Of a stretch of 64,000 bases of DNA, positions 1-10,822 are shown in pieces. This DNA is from Dasypus novemcinctus. Lineage: Eukaryota > Chordata > Mammalia > Cingulata > Dasypodidae. The notes beneath the pieces were generated by a model, which was not told the origin of the DNA, searched no databases, and worked only from the letters and a program-made list of their open reading frames with translations. Positions within the stretch are counted from its first letter, which is position 1; each line of letters begins with the position of its first letter. The stretch is from NCBI RefSeq assembly GCF_030445035.2, contig NC_080699.1:248001-312000 (forward strand). Reading direction: 5' to 3'. Position numbers and translations under genes: made by a program.

Positions 1-83
1 TCTTCCGGTTTTCTTTTGGACTGATCACATATCACAGAGAGGAAACTTCCAGGTTCCTGCCTGTAAATTTAGCTGCCAACAGT

Positions 84-571
84 TCCTAAAGAAGTTGAAT
101 ACAGAGTTGCCCCATGACCCTGCAATACCACTACAGAAGAACTGAGAGCAGTGACACAGACATCCGCACACCCATGTCCATAGAGGCGTTCGTTATTGCC
201 AACTGCCGAAAGCTGCAAACGACCCAAGTGTCCATCAGCCAATGAATGGATAAACAAACTGGTCTACTCACACGGTGGAATATTACGGAGTCATAAGAAG
301 AAATGCAGTCATAAAGCATATGACAGCATGGATGAACCTGGAGGACATTATGTTGAGCAAAGTGAGCCAGAAACAAAAGGACAAATACTGTATAATTGCA
401 TTGCTATGAACCAAATAAATTATGTAACATACTTGTATGATTCAAAAGAAATTTATAGATATCCAGTGCGTTTAATTGAAAAATGTGTGTTTTTATTCAC
501 TGTGCTTTATTTTTAGTTTTTGTTTATATTTTCAATTATTAAATGTATAAAATAGTTTAAAAAAAAAAAAG
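84..571 (+). mobile_element. L1 3' end, 5'-truncated insertion
   Basis: The first 300 bases resemble the C-terminal end of L1 ORF2, including the conserved stretch encoding the Asn-Gln-Pro-Lys-Cys-Pro motif. They are followed by a short AT-rich 3' UTR of about 160 bases and a poly-A tract. A near-perfect 16-bp target duplication flanks it at 68-83 and 572-587 (one mismatch). The frame is broken, so nothing is made from it. Its short tail differs from the long tails of the other L1s in this window, which suggests another subfamily. Confidence 0.85.
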
Positions 572-587
572 TTTAGCTGTCAACAGT

Positions 588-1369
588 CTGAGACCTGAGC
601 CATGAAGAGATTGTTTAGAATAGAAACTGTCATTCAGTGCCCCTGATTGTTTTCTGTTTTGTTTTGCTTTTTGCCTGTCCTCATCTCTGCCTAATACCAT
701 AAGTTCAGAGTTCCTCTGGTTTTGTATCACCAAAAAGTAAAACTTCTAGTTTTCTTCCAGGGCTAGAAGAGGAAATTGCCCAACTGAGTGGTCTGGGGAG
801 GATGTGGGAAATAAGCTACACCTTATGTAGACTTTTAGTCAGCAACCTTTTTCTTCCCTGGCATAAACTGACACGCTTCTGAGTTTCACAGTTATGACTG
901 AGGCTTCAGTGCTCTCACCTGCAGTCAGGTGACACTCAGCCACCAGCTTCTGCTGCCAAGATCACATTTCCGCTTTGCTGTTCTCTCCCCACCCCCTCAC
1001 TCTATTTGTGTGTCTAGTCCTTTAGACATCGTAATACACTTTCAGGAGGGAAGAGTCAGTAAAGTATGTTTCAATCTGCCATGGTTCCATTTTAATTAGA
1101 AGTCCTTGGTTTTATATTGTCATGAAATCTTGCCAACATTTATTATACAGCACAACAAATAGAATTAAAATTACATTTTTCAGTAGTTACTTCACTGGAT
1201 TTATCCATTTTTAACAAGTCAGATCTTCCGTAGTAACAAATTGATTTTCCTCTTGAACATCAGGTCGATATGTTGAGACATCTCCCTTCACTTTTAATCC
1301 CAATTCAATGTTCATGGCTAAAAATTAAGTCTTTTTCCCTATTATGCTCAATTGTTACCTTCTAATTAT
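588..1369. other. No gene recognised
   Basis: Low-copy, AT-rich mammalian DNA with no open frame of note and no splice-bounded exon I can defend. It may include old decayed repeats. Confidence 0.5.
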
Positions 1370-1735
1370 GTAAGCAGCATATTTTCATTTTAGAAAGTTT
1401 GGAAAACACAGAAAAGCACAAAGATCAAGTAAAAAAAATCACTCATAACTCTACCTCTTTTTCAAAGCGATATGTAAAACTCGCTCCTCTTCAATCCCAT
1501 TGGACTTATTTCCACTCCTCGACCACACTCCTGCAAGTGCTATCAACATTCTGCTCTGTGGTCTTCTAGAACACTCAATGCTTTTTTTCTCAGAAAACAA
1601 GGTTAGATTATTTTTCTCAGAAAACATCGGATCATGCTACACATATGGTGATAAAATTTGCTTTGTGTTTTAACTTAATGATGCATCAACCACATTTTTC
1701 TAAGTTAGTATTTATCGACATATCTGATTCTTTTT
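1370..1735 (-). mobile_element. Old L1 fragment, left half
   Basis: The sequence resembles the minus-strand tail of an old mammalian L1 of L1M type. The matching upstream part, carrying ORF2 C-terminal sequence, resumes at about 5830. The two halves appear to have been parted by the MaLR provirus at 1736-5829. Heavily diverged. Confidence 0.4.
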
Positions 1736-1866
1736 TAATGAGTTTGTGATGGCTTTAGAATATATCCTTAAATAAAGTAAGTTAACAAATTCCTTTGTAT
1801 TCCTCCCTCCAAGAATTGGACTCTAATTTCCTCTCCTGAGTAGGGGCTGAACTTAGTGATTCGCTT

Positions 1867-2250
1867 TGTTTTTTTTTTAAAGATTGATTTATTTATCCCC
1901 TCCCCCCATCATTGTCTGCTGTGTCCATTCACTGTGTGTTCTACGTTTACTTGTCTTCTCGTTGGGCAGCACTGGGAACCCATCCTGGGACCTTCCAGAG
2001 TAGGTGAGAGGTGCTCAATCGCTTGCGCCACCTCAGCTCCCTGGTCTGCTGTGTCTCTTATTGTCTCCCCTGTGTCTCTTTTTGTTGCTGCATCATCTTG
2101 CTGCACCAGCTCTCTGCTCAGGCCAGCTTGCCGCATGGGCCAGCTCACCTGCACGGCCAGCTTGCCTTCACCAGGAGGCCCCAGGAATCAAACCCTGGAC
2201 CTCCCATATGGTAGGTGGGAGCCCAATCTCCTGAGCCACATCTGCTTCCC
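1867..2250 (-). mobile_element. DAS-SINE
   Basis: A minus-strand tRNA-derived xenarthran SINE. Its T-rich end (reverse of the A-rich tail) is at 1867 and the tRNA-like head is at 2150-2250. It is flanked by a 12-bp duplication (1855-1866 and 2251-2262, one mismatch), which places it squarely inside the MLT1 LTR. Confidence 0.9.
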
Positions 2251-2464
2251 AGTGGCTCGCTTCTAATGAAGACTGGAGGAAGTGAAAGTGTGTGGCTTCT
2301 GAGATAAGGTCCTAAAAGGCATTCGGCTTCCTCTTGCTCTGCTCAGATCCTTCATTCAGGGAGGAAGCAGCTTCCACATCATGAGAACACTCGAGCAGCC
2401 CCATAGATAGACTGAGATGGCATGGACTAAGGCCTATGCCAGAAGCCACTAAGGAACTTACCAG

Positions 2465-2680
2465 CAGCCAGTGAGGGACCGCGGCCTCCCGCCAACGGCC
2501 AGTGAGGGGCCATGGCCTCCCGCCAACGACCAGTGACCACGGCCTCCCGCCAACAGCCATGAGGGGCCACGGCCTCCCTCCAAAGGCAGTGAGGGACAGC
2601 GGCCTCCCACCAATGGTCAGTGAGGGACCACGGCCTCCCGCCAAAGGCCAGTAAGGGGCTGCAGCCTCCTGCCAGCAGAC
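2465..2680 (+). repeat. Minisatellite, about seven units of 30 bp
   Basis: The core GGCCTCCC recurs, with minor changes, at 2483, 2514, 2541, 2571, 2601, 2632 and 2663, a period of 27-31 bp. The unit is derived from a segment of the MLT1 LTR that occurs only once in the partner 3' LTR (about 4960-4985). Confidence 0.9.
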
Positions 2681-2814
2681 ATGTGAGAAAGCCATCTTGG
2701 ACACAGACCCTCCAGTTCCCATCAAGCTTTCAGGGGCTGCAGCTCTGATTGATGTCTTGACTCTAATGTCATGAAAGACCCTGAATCAGAACCACCTAAC
2801 TAAGCTACAACCTT

Positions 2815-3238
2815 CTTCTTTCTTTTTTTAGATTTTTTTCTCTCCCCTTTGCCTCCCCCCCGCCCCCCCCCCCCGTTGTCTGCTCTCTGTGTCCATTTGC
2901 TGTGTGTTCTTCTGTGTCTGCTTGTATTCTTGTCAATGGCACCCAGAATCTGTCTCTTTTTGTTGTATCCTCTTGCTGCATCAGCTCTCCATGTGTGAGG
3001 CACCATTCCTGAGCAGGCTGCACTTTTTTTGCACTGGGCAGTTTTCCTTATGGGGCACACTCCTTGCACATGGGGCTCCCCTATGCGGGGGACACCCCTG
3101 CATGGCACAGCATTCCCTGCACACATCAGCACTGCACATGGGCCAGCTAACCACATGGGTCAGGAGGCCCTGGGTTTGAACACTGGACCTCCCATGTGGC
3201 AGGCGGATGCCCTATCCATTGGGCCAAATCTGCTTCCC
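2815..3238 (-). mobile_element. DAS-SINE
   Basis: A full-looking minus-strand DAS-SINE, about 424 bp, with a C-rich/T-rich segment at 2840-2880 and the tRNA-like head ending at 3238. The 8-bp duplication ACAACCTT flanks it at 2807-2814 and 3239-3246. It lies in the same MLT1 LTR as the SINE at 1867. Confidence 0.9.
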
Positions 3239-3341
3239 ACAACCTTATTTCTGACTCACAGAAACTGAGATAATAAATGTTGGTTGTTATAAACTGCTGA
3301 TTTTTGGAATAACTTGTTACACAGCGGTAGATAACTAATAT

Positions 3342-4684
3342 AGATTTTGGTACCTGGAGGTGGGGTGCTGTCATAACAAATACCTAAAAATGTGGAAGTA
3401 GCTTTTTGAAGAGTGTATTAGTAAAAGCCTAAAGAAAATAATAGATGCCTGATAACTGTAGGTGGCTGTGGGTGAGGGCTTAAAGGAAAGTGAGGAAAAG
3501 CTTATTGGAAATTGGAAACTGAAGAAAAGGAGACCCATGTTATGTAGTAGCAAAAAGTGGAGTAAGACTGTCCCCTGTGGTAATGTGGAAAGAAGTCAAC
3601 CTAACGGATGAGATGCTCTAGCTAAGGAGACTTCCAAGCCAAGTGCTGAAGGTGCTGCCTGGTTTCCTCTTGCTGCTTATAATAAAATGTGAAAAGAAAG
3701 AGATAAAGGGAGGATTGTTAAACACAAAGAAGCCAGACCTTGATGGCTTGAACATTTCTAACATTTCCAGCTGGCAAACAAGGCTAAAATTAAAATTTTA
3801 ATCTTAAAATGCCAACAAGGATCAACTTCTAGGAAAGCATGGTCTATAGATGAATCCAAGGATGTGGCCTCATCTCTTAGGGAGGTGCCTTAGAGAATTG
3901 ATCGGCCAAATAATAGGGCTTCGGAGAAGCTTAAAGGTTGTTCTTCCAAAGTCTCAGCAGAAATCCAAGATACAGAAGGGCTTTCTTGGAGAGATTTGTG
4001 GGTATGGCTTTTATCTAATGGCATGAACCCCAATAAGATTCATAGGAAACCCACAAAGTTTTTTATAATTTTATTGACAGAAATACTGACAGCTTAGATT
4101 GAAGAAGGAAGAAATAGTACAAAATGAAAAAAGGTCTTTTGACTCCTAAAATTCTACTGGCAGAAAGCAGGCTGAAATAACAACCCACCACCAAAGCAGG
4201 AAAAAGGAAGGATGAATCAGGGGAGGGAGCCAAGAATCCAGTGTGGAGCCAAAATTCATGGAGAATCATTCCTAGACAAGAGTGGGACTAAGTTCTAATC
4301 GAGGAACTTCCACCATGTGTCTGGCTGGATTTCAGAACTGCTATGGACCACTGATTCCTCTGTGTCTCCCATGTCCCCCTTTTTGCACAGGATGTCTATA
4401 GTGGTTAGCCTATGCCTGTCCCACAGCTGTATATCGAATGACTGTTGGAACAGATTACTCGCCTCTTTAGTTCACTGGTCTTCAGAGCAAAAGGGACTGC
4501 ACTGCAGGAGCAGCACTTAAGGAATAACACCTGAGAAGCCTCATCCACAACCGGTCTGGATTAAGATGACAAGATTCTGAACTTTGAGTGATGCTGTAAA
4601 GGGTTCACACTTCTTGGGCAGAGTGCTTTGGAAGGGTATAAGCATATGTGAAAGTAATCTAAATAATTTGTGGCCAGAGATCAA
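3342..4684 (+). mobile_element. MaLR internal region
   Basis: This follows the 5' LTR directly and opens with the typical MaLR (THE1/MST/MLT1) internal sequence, including the 'gattttggtacc' start and the 'acaaatacctaaaaatgtgg' stretch. MaLR internals descend from ERVL gag-like sequence, but no usable frame remains here. It is bounded on the right by the 3' LTR. Confidence 0.7.
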
Positions 4685-5829
4685 ACTGGAGTCATTTTTA
4701 AATATGTCTACAAATTCTTCAACACTCCTCCTTCCAAAAGGTAGAGCCTAATTTGCTCCCCCTTGACCATAGACTTGATTGGTGACTCAATCCTAGTGAA
4801 TAGAATATTGTGAAAATGCCAGTATGTGACTTCTTACACTAGGTCATAAAAGATGGCAGCTTACTTCTTGCTCACTCACGGATCACCTGGTGTGGGAGAA
4901 GCCAGCTACATGTAAAAAGATAGTCAAGCAGCTCTATGGAGAGGTCCATGTGGCAAGAGATTGAGGTCCCCTGCCAAAAGACATGTGATTGAGTCAGATT
5001 ATTAGTCAAGTGTACAGAATATTACACTTCTGGTCAATATTTTGACCATAGCCTGAAAAACCATGAGCTGGAATCATTCAACTAAGGTACTCCCAAATTC
5101 CTGACCCATAAGAACTGTGAGATAATAAATTTTTTTTTTTAACTTTTAAATTTTTATTTGTCTTTTTCTTAAAAAGATACATAGACCACAAAAAAATGTT
5201 ACGTTAAAAAATATAAGAGGTTCCCATATACCCCACACCCATCCCACCCCACTCCTCCCACATCAACAACCTTGTTCATCATTGTAGCCCATTCACTGCA
5301 TTTGGTGGATACATTTTGGAGCACTGCTACACCGCATAATTATAGTTTACATTGTGCTTTACACTCTCCCCCAGTCCATTCAGTAGGTATAAGATACTGC
5401 ATCTGTCCCTGCAATATCATTCAGGACAATGCCAAGTCCTGAAAATGCCCCCACATCACACTTCTTCCTTCTCACTGCCCTCAGCAACTCCCATGGCCAC
5501 TGTCTCCACATCAATGATACAATTTATTCCATTGCTAGAGTCACAATAGTTCTATAGTAGAATACCAGTAAGTCCACTCTAATCCATACTTTATTCCTCC
5601 ATCCTGTGGACCCTGGGATAGTGATGTCCACTCCACCTCTAAATCAAGAAGGGGCTTAGATCCCAGATGGCTGATGTATGTGATTCTCCTGCTTGCAGTT
5701 GTAGACACTCTCAGTTCCCTGGTGTGGTAGTTGACTATCTTCACCTCCCTGTTAGCTGACCTGGGTGTTGTTTTGAGTGACGATTTTTTAGGAAAATTTG
5801 TACATAGCAATACATAACTAATATAGGTA
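4685..5829 (+). mobile_element. MaLR (MLT1-type) 3' LTR, split by an L1 tail
   Basis: 4685-5128 and about 5767-5829 together match the 5' LTR. Shared landmarks are the 'aaatatgtctacaaattctt' region, the 'gagataataaat' signal and the 'aactaatatag' end. A minus-strand L1 tail sits between the halves. It has a single copy of the motif that is expanded to seven units in the 5' LTR. Confidence 0.7.
5128..5766 (-). mobile_element. L1 3' UTR fragment
   Basis: Starts with a T-run, then matches in reverse the terminal 3' UTR seen at 44640-45240 and 36790-37430. That match includes the C-rich block at 5230-5265 (reverse of the G-rich L1 tail). 5'-truncated; inserted into the MLT1 3' LTR. Confidence 0.8.
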
Positions 5830-6185
5830 TACAGTATTCTGTTGTTCTACCCCCTACCATTTTTGCTATTATAAAGAGTCTGCAACAAATCTCTTCATAT
5901 GCATATCCTTATGTTCTTGTGACATTATTTCTATAGAGTAAATTCCTAAAGCTATAATTGCTATGTTCCTTTTAAATTTAGATATTGTCATATTACCTTC
6001 TAAAAATAATAATAAACAACTTACACTCTCCCAAAGAGTAGATGAAACTGTCCCCATATATTTGCCAATTTCAAATGTTATTAATCTTTCTAATTTTTCT
6101 CAATCCAGTGAAAGTATCTTCTTATAATATAAATTTATATTATTTAATTATTGGTGAGGGTGAGTAAACGTCTTTTTTATTGCTT
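5830..6185 (-). mobile_element. Old L1 fragment, right half
   Basis: Resembles, in reverse, the end of ORF2 of an old L1M-type element. It is the likely continuation of 1370-1735 across the MaLR insertion. Strongly diverged. Confidence 0.45.
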
Positions 6186-6619
6186 ATCATTTGAAAAAAG
6201 TATCTTACTTATTTCAGATGAAATTCTCTTTGCATCCCGCATCCCTTGATCTTTTCCACAATGCCTAGCATACAACTCATATTACATAAGCATGTGTTTT
6301 AATGGATGAATGATTGAATAAATGAAGTTTATATCTTCAGGAAGTCTTCATTTAACCTCATGGGAGTGAGTTTTAATTGGGAAAATGCTATTTTAGCAAC
6401 CAGTTAATTTAACTACCTTTTCTTTTCACCTTTACCAATATTCAGTTGTCATTCCACTAGTCTCTGTCTAAGCTTTTTAGCATTACAACTTGTTTAAGCT
6501 AATCTGTTTCTAAAAGTGGCCATATACTTTTCCTTGCTGAATATTTTAAACACAGCAGAATAATTTTATAACAAATAATAATAGCAATTACAATAATAAT
6601 ACTAGTAACAACAATAATA
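6186..6619. other. No gene recognised
   Basis: AT-rich sequence. The last 50 bases (6572-6620) are a degenerate AAT-repeat directly ahead of the L1 5' end. Confidence 0.5.
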
Positions 6620-7585
6620 ATGATAATAGGACAGATCCAAGATGGCAGAGTAGAGAGCAGCAGAGTGCACTCATCCTCCAGAAATGGCAGGAAGACAGGC
6701 AGACCTGCCACCACTCCAGCATGGGAGCAGGGTGGGCAGCCTCTGAGGGTAGCCCCATCAGGTGTGGGGGGAGTGGCACAGGTGACCTATGAGGGCAGCC
6801 CTGCCAGGCTCAGGGAAAGTGGCACAGGAGGCCTGCAAGAGCAACCTTGCTGGGCGCAGGGGGAAGAGATGTGGACGGCCCATGAGAGAGGTCTTGTCAG
6901 GCATAGGCAGGCACAGATGAAGGCAGGGAGAAGCCAGATGTCAGTGCCTGGATTCCAGAGGTCACAGGACTATGGTACATCAAGGAAGGCCTAGGATGGG
7001 GAGATTGAGACAGGCCACCCCAGACGAACTGGCTCTTTGGAACTGGTCTGCACCCACTTTCTGTGCACTGGCCTGATTTAGATCAGTTAAACATGGGCAA
7101 ATTGTAAAGAATTAAAATAAGCTCAGACAAGTGTCAAAGAAGAGTCCTATTACAAATTCAAACAGCAATAAAATCCTAAACAAGAGAGAGAAGCTGACCA
7201 TCAGAGTAAACTCATCAAGATAAGCAGATGTCTAGACACCAGCAAAATGTAACAAGCCATACTAAGTAACTGGAAATTATGGCCCAAAGAAACAAACTAT
7301 TAAGTCAGAGGAGATGTAGAATTTGGAACTAATCAAAGATGCCCATACAAATCTCCTAAACTAATTCAAGGAGATGAGGGAAGAGATAAAGAATATTAAG
7401 ACAACACTGTATAAGCATACAAAAGAAATTGAAAACATACATAGAAAAATAACAGCTTTTATGGTAATGAAAATCACAATAGAAGAGATTAAAAATATAC
7501 TAGAATCACACAACAGCAGAATTGAGCAGGTAGAGGAAAGAATTAGTGAATTAGAAGATAGGACACCCAAAATCAATCAGAACAG
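6620..7585 (+). mobile_element. L1 5' end and start of ORF1
   Basis: Begins with CCAAGATGGC at about 6638, the YY1-type site found at the 5' end of mammalian L1s. A G-rich 5' UTR with loosely repeated segments follows (6700-6920). From 7374 a short open stretch encodes a charged coiled-coil rich in Glu, Lys and Ile, matching the L1 ORF1 N-terminal coiled coil. The frame is cut at 7585 by an LTR and resumes at 8260. Confidence 0.8.
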
Positions 7586-8259
7586 TGTGACCATTTTAAG
7601 ATTTTGTGAATCCCAGAAAAGATCATGTTCTTAAACTAATCCATTCCTGTGTGTGTGCGTGCACACACATTGCCCTTTGGGTGCATTAAGGGATGCTTTG
7701 ATTAGATAGCTTGCTTTAGGGCCTTGATTGGACTATACCAATGGGGTGAGACCCAGGGTGAGTGCCCTCCCTCTTGCTGGGAACTGGAAGCAGAAACACA
7801 CAGAGAAAGGAAGCAGCCATTTTGATAAAACCATGTGAGGGGAGGATTGCCTGCAGTCGCAGAAAGACAAAGAAGCCTCGAGAGCCTGAGAGAGGTCCTG
7901 GAGGTTGGAGACTGTATGCAATCAGCCAGTGGAGCAGAGAGGCATGGGAAGAGCCCCTGAGAGGCTGGCCCATGGAGCAGATCGAGGCTGAAGAGACGAG
8001 CCCTGTCATGTGCTTGATCAACTACAGCTGAGCTCGCTGAAGGCAGAGACCCAGACAAAGAGATGCCATTTTGCTTCACCACATGGCAAGAGCCCAGGAT
8101 CCAGCAGCCAACCTTTGACGAGAAAGCATCTCTGATGGCGTCTTGATTTGGACATTTTCACAGCTTCAGAACTGCCAGCCTTTACCCTAATAAATTACCC
8201 AATATAAAAGCCAACCCATTTCTGATATTTTGCATTGCCAGCCTTAGCAAACTAAAACA
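7586..8259 (+). mobile_element. Solo LTR, ERVL-like xenarthran family (long form)
   Basis: 674 bp, opening TGTGACC and closing with CA, with AACAG duplicated exactly on both sides (7581-7585 and 8260-8264). AATAAA is present near 8188, in this orientation. The 5-bp duplication is the ERVL/class III hallmark. It lies within L1 ORF1. Confidence 0.85.
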
Positions 8260-8865
8260 AACAGGTACAGAAAAAAATGGAAAAAATTGAGCAGGGTCTC
8301 AGGGAAATGAATGACAGCATGAAGTGCACAAACATATGAGCTGTGGTGTTCCAGAGGAGAAGAGAAGGGGAAAGGTAGAAGGAATGCTTGAGGAAATAAT
8401 GCCTGAAAATTTCCCAACTCTTACGAGGGACATGGATGTACACGTCCAGGAAGCACAGTGTATTCCAAACAGAATATATACTAACAAAAATACTCTGCAA
8501 CATATACTAATCAGATTGCCAAATGCCAAAGATAAAGAGAGGATCCTGAAGGCAGCAAGAGAAAAGTGATCCAGCACATAAAAGTGATGCATGATACAAT
8601 TAAATGCTGATTAGATACCATTAAATACTCATTAGATACCATGAAGTCCTGAAGGCAGTGGTATAATATAGTTAAGGTACTGAAAGAGAAAAATTGCCAG
8701 CCAAGAATTCTGTACACAGCAAAATCATCCTTCAAAATTGAGGGAGAGATTAAAATAGTCACAGATAAATAGAAATTGAGAGAATTCATCAACAAGGGGC
8801 CTGCCCTACAAGAAATACTAAAGGGAGTTCTGTAGGCTGAAAGGAAAAGACAGGGGCCATCCAAT
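8260..8865 (+). pseudogene. L1 ORF1 remnant, C-terminal part
   Basis: Continues ORF1 after the LTR. The RNA-binding and C-terminal regions are recognisable, including the GIPEGE-like block and the segment encoding Pro-Ser-Lys-Ile near 8735. The last codons encode Leu-Gln-Glu-Ile-Leu. Stops and frame changes interrupt it. ORF1p is the trimeric RNA chaperone of L1; this copy cannot make one. Confidence 0.75.
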
Positions 8866-9079
8866 AAGTTGAAGGCTTTAAAGGAGAAGTGATTCCAGCA
8901 GTCAGAAAGTGACTTCCCGTCTCTACTGCAGACAGCCCATTTCTCCTGGGAAGGCATCGAGGGCCTTCGTTGGGGTTCCTGGCCTGCAGTCTGCCCCACG
9001 GAATTTGGACTCATGCATCCCTTGGTCATGTGAGACAATTCTATAAAATCTCAATATTTTTTAAAAGCTTAATTTCTGT
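8866..9079. other. Unassigned insert within the L1
   Basis: Does not match the L1 of the flanks. The last 60 bases look like the end of an old LTR. I cannot name a family. Confidence 0.35.
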
Positions 9080-9690
9080 TTCAGTTGGCTACAGGATGCC
9101 AATGCAAAAATAACAGAAATGGACTGGCTTTTCTAATGGGAATTTGTTTGGGGTAAAATCTTACAGTTCTGAGACTGTGAAAATGTCCAAATCAAGGCAG
9201 GAGAAATGCTCTTACCAAAGGGCAGCTGCTGGATCTGGACTCCTGCCATGTGGCAAGGCAAAAGGGCAGGTCTGCCGATCTCTCTCTGCCTTCTCCTCCA
9301 GGTTCACCTTCTCTTTCAGCTTCAAGCTGCTTTGTGGGCCCAGCCTCTCAGGGGCTCCGGCCCTCTCTCTCAGCCTCTCAGGGTTTCTCTTTCTTTTTGC
9401 AGCTACAGGGGATCCTAGAGTCCTCTCTCATAATGCAGGGTGAAACGTCAGCTGTCTTTCTGCGTGCCTTGGCTTTTAGTTCTCTGCCTATAGAAGACTC
9501 CAGCAAGAGGGCAAGACTCTTTGATTTAGTCCAATCAAAAGTCCTAAAATGATCTAATCAAAATTGATCTTATTAAAAGTACCCTTAACTGAATCTAATG
9601 TAATCAAAGGGTCCCACCACATTCCACAGATTTATAGGCACAGGAATGGCTTAGCTGAAGAATGTAATTTTCTAGGATCCACGAAAAAAC
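9080..9690 (-). mobile_element. ERVL-like LTR, diverged copy
   Basis: Reverse-oriented relative of the LTRs at 15336 and 53121. Shared blocks are the 'tttggggtaaaa' segment, 'cttacagtt', the 'gccatgtggcaaggc' region and the CT-rich middle. The ends are diverged, so the boundaries are approximate. Confidence 0.6.
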
Positions 9691-9950
9691 TCAAACCAGG
9701 ATACCTCCCAAAAAAAGAGAAGTCCAGGACCAGATGGCTTCACAGGTGAATTCTACCAAGCATTCCAAGAAGAATTAATACCAATCCTGCTCAAATTCTT
9801 CCAGAAAATGGAAGAGGAGGGAACATTACTTAACTCATTCTATCATCCTAATACCGAATCCGCATAAAGATACTACAAGGAAACATAATTACAGACCAAC
9901 CTCTCTAATTAATTTAGAAGCAAAAATCCTCAACAAAATACTGTCTTCTT
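9691..9950 (+). pseudogene. L1 ORF2 reverse transcriptase fragment
   Basis: Resembles the segment of ORF2 at the start of the RT fingers: the Gly-Pro-Asp-Gly-Phe-like stretch at 9725-9745 followed by Phe-Tyr-Gln. It breaks off near 9950 ahead of the ERV cluster. A later part of ORF2 resumes at 16357, so it probably belongs to the same backbone. Confidence 0.75.
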
Positions 9951-10027
9951 AAAGCAGAAGTTCTTAACAAGGGGGCAGTGGAACAAAAGAAAATAGAAAA
10001 GGTTGATAACCCCTGCCTTAAAGGGAT

Positions 10028-10406
10028 TGATAGGACTAAGCCCTATCCCTAAACTCTGACCCAAATAACAGCCACAACTTGCAGAAGCTGCAAGTTTATT
10101 ATTAACCTGCCCCATTGTAGAAGTGCGGCCAGCTGTTTACTCAAGAGCCACACCCTGTGACATAGAACAGCCCCCATCCAGAGCCTACTTGTCCAGATAC
10201 AGTTTGTTTCCTCACAAGAATAGACAAAGAAGCCATATGACCTCACAACACCTCCTGCACCCCTAAAATTCACTACCCCTAACCCACCACCCCCTAGCTA
10301 TCCCTGTGGGCCCTTGAGTGTTACCCAAGCCCCAACCCACTCCCACTGACTAAGCACGTTCCTGTCTGTGGATATACTGTATAAATTCATGACTGCCTCT
10401 GCCAGG
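10028..10406 (+). mobile_element. Class I ERV 5' LTR, truncated
   Basis: Aligns along its length with the LTR at 13606, including 'agaagctgca', 'attaacctgcc' and 'actcaaataacagcc'-like blocks and the 'cctctgcc' end. A TATA-like TATAAATTC is at 10380. It stops matching at about 10406, short of the LTR end. Confidence 0.75.
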
Positions 10407-10577
10407 GGTGCTGAAGTCCTCAATCCAAATTGGAACATGAAAATCAATGGCCAGAACACAGTACCTTTGACATACAGATCCTTAGCGATCTGGAAAACTT
10501 CGTCCAACACAACAGCAAGTGGCAAGAGGCAAGAGGTCCCTTACGTTCAGGCTTTCCTATTCCTCCAGAGCCATCTG

Positions 10578-10797
10578 TAGCAGTTTGATATAACTGATGA
10601 GTTCCAAAAAGAAATATTGGATATGCTTGTAGTCTGTACCTGGGCATGACTGAGTTATGATTAGGGCATTGGGTCCCCACCACTTGGTGGGTGGGGACTC
10701 ACAAATAAAAGTCATAGTGAAGAACAGAGTTGGGGGTTTCTAATGTTAGAGTTTGATGCTGAAGACCCAGGAAGTTGGCACCCAGAGGAAAGAAGAC
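10578..10797 (+). mobile_element. ERVL-like LTR, partial copy
   Basis: Begins TGTAGCAGTTTGATAT, the same terminus as the LTR at 15336, and keeps its first 220 bases (to the 'gatgctgaagacccagg' block). The 3' half is missing, and ERV gag sequence follows directly. Confidence 0.75.
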
Positions 10798-10822
10798 GCT
10801 TCCGATTCTGATCTGACAGAAC

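Larger units (their letters stand above)
1736..3341 (+). mobile_element. MaLR (MLT1-type) 5' LTR with two SINEs inside
   Basis: Pieces at 1736-1866, 2251-2814 and 3239-3341 read as one MLT1-type LTR once two DAS-SINEs are taken out. It contains the family's phrases about paired glycine-rich codons, an AATAAA-like signal near 3270, and a terminus ending in ACTAATATA at 3341. The same landmarks recur in the 3' LTR at 4685-5829. The LTR is unusual in holding a seven-unit minisatellite at about 2465-2680. No coding capacity. Confidence 0.75.

Noticed and set aside
2312-2725. 137-codon minus-strand frame with repeated Gly-Gly-Arg
   Set aside because: It is the reverse of the minisatellite in the LTR; the repeat makes it open.
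6572-6620. AAT microsatellite
   Set aside because: Too degenerate to call; mentioned in the gap entry.
9955-10027. MER-like hAT fragment ahead of the 5' LTR
   Set aside because: Only a loose match to 'agaagttcttaac...ggttgataacccctgc' type ends; no flank duplication.
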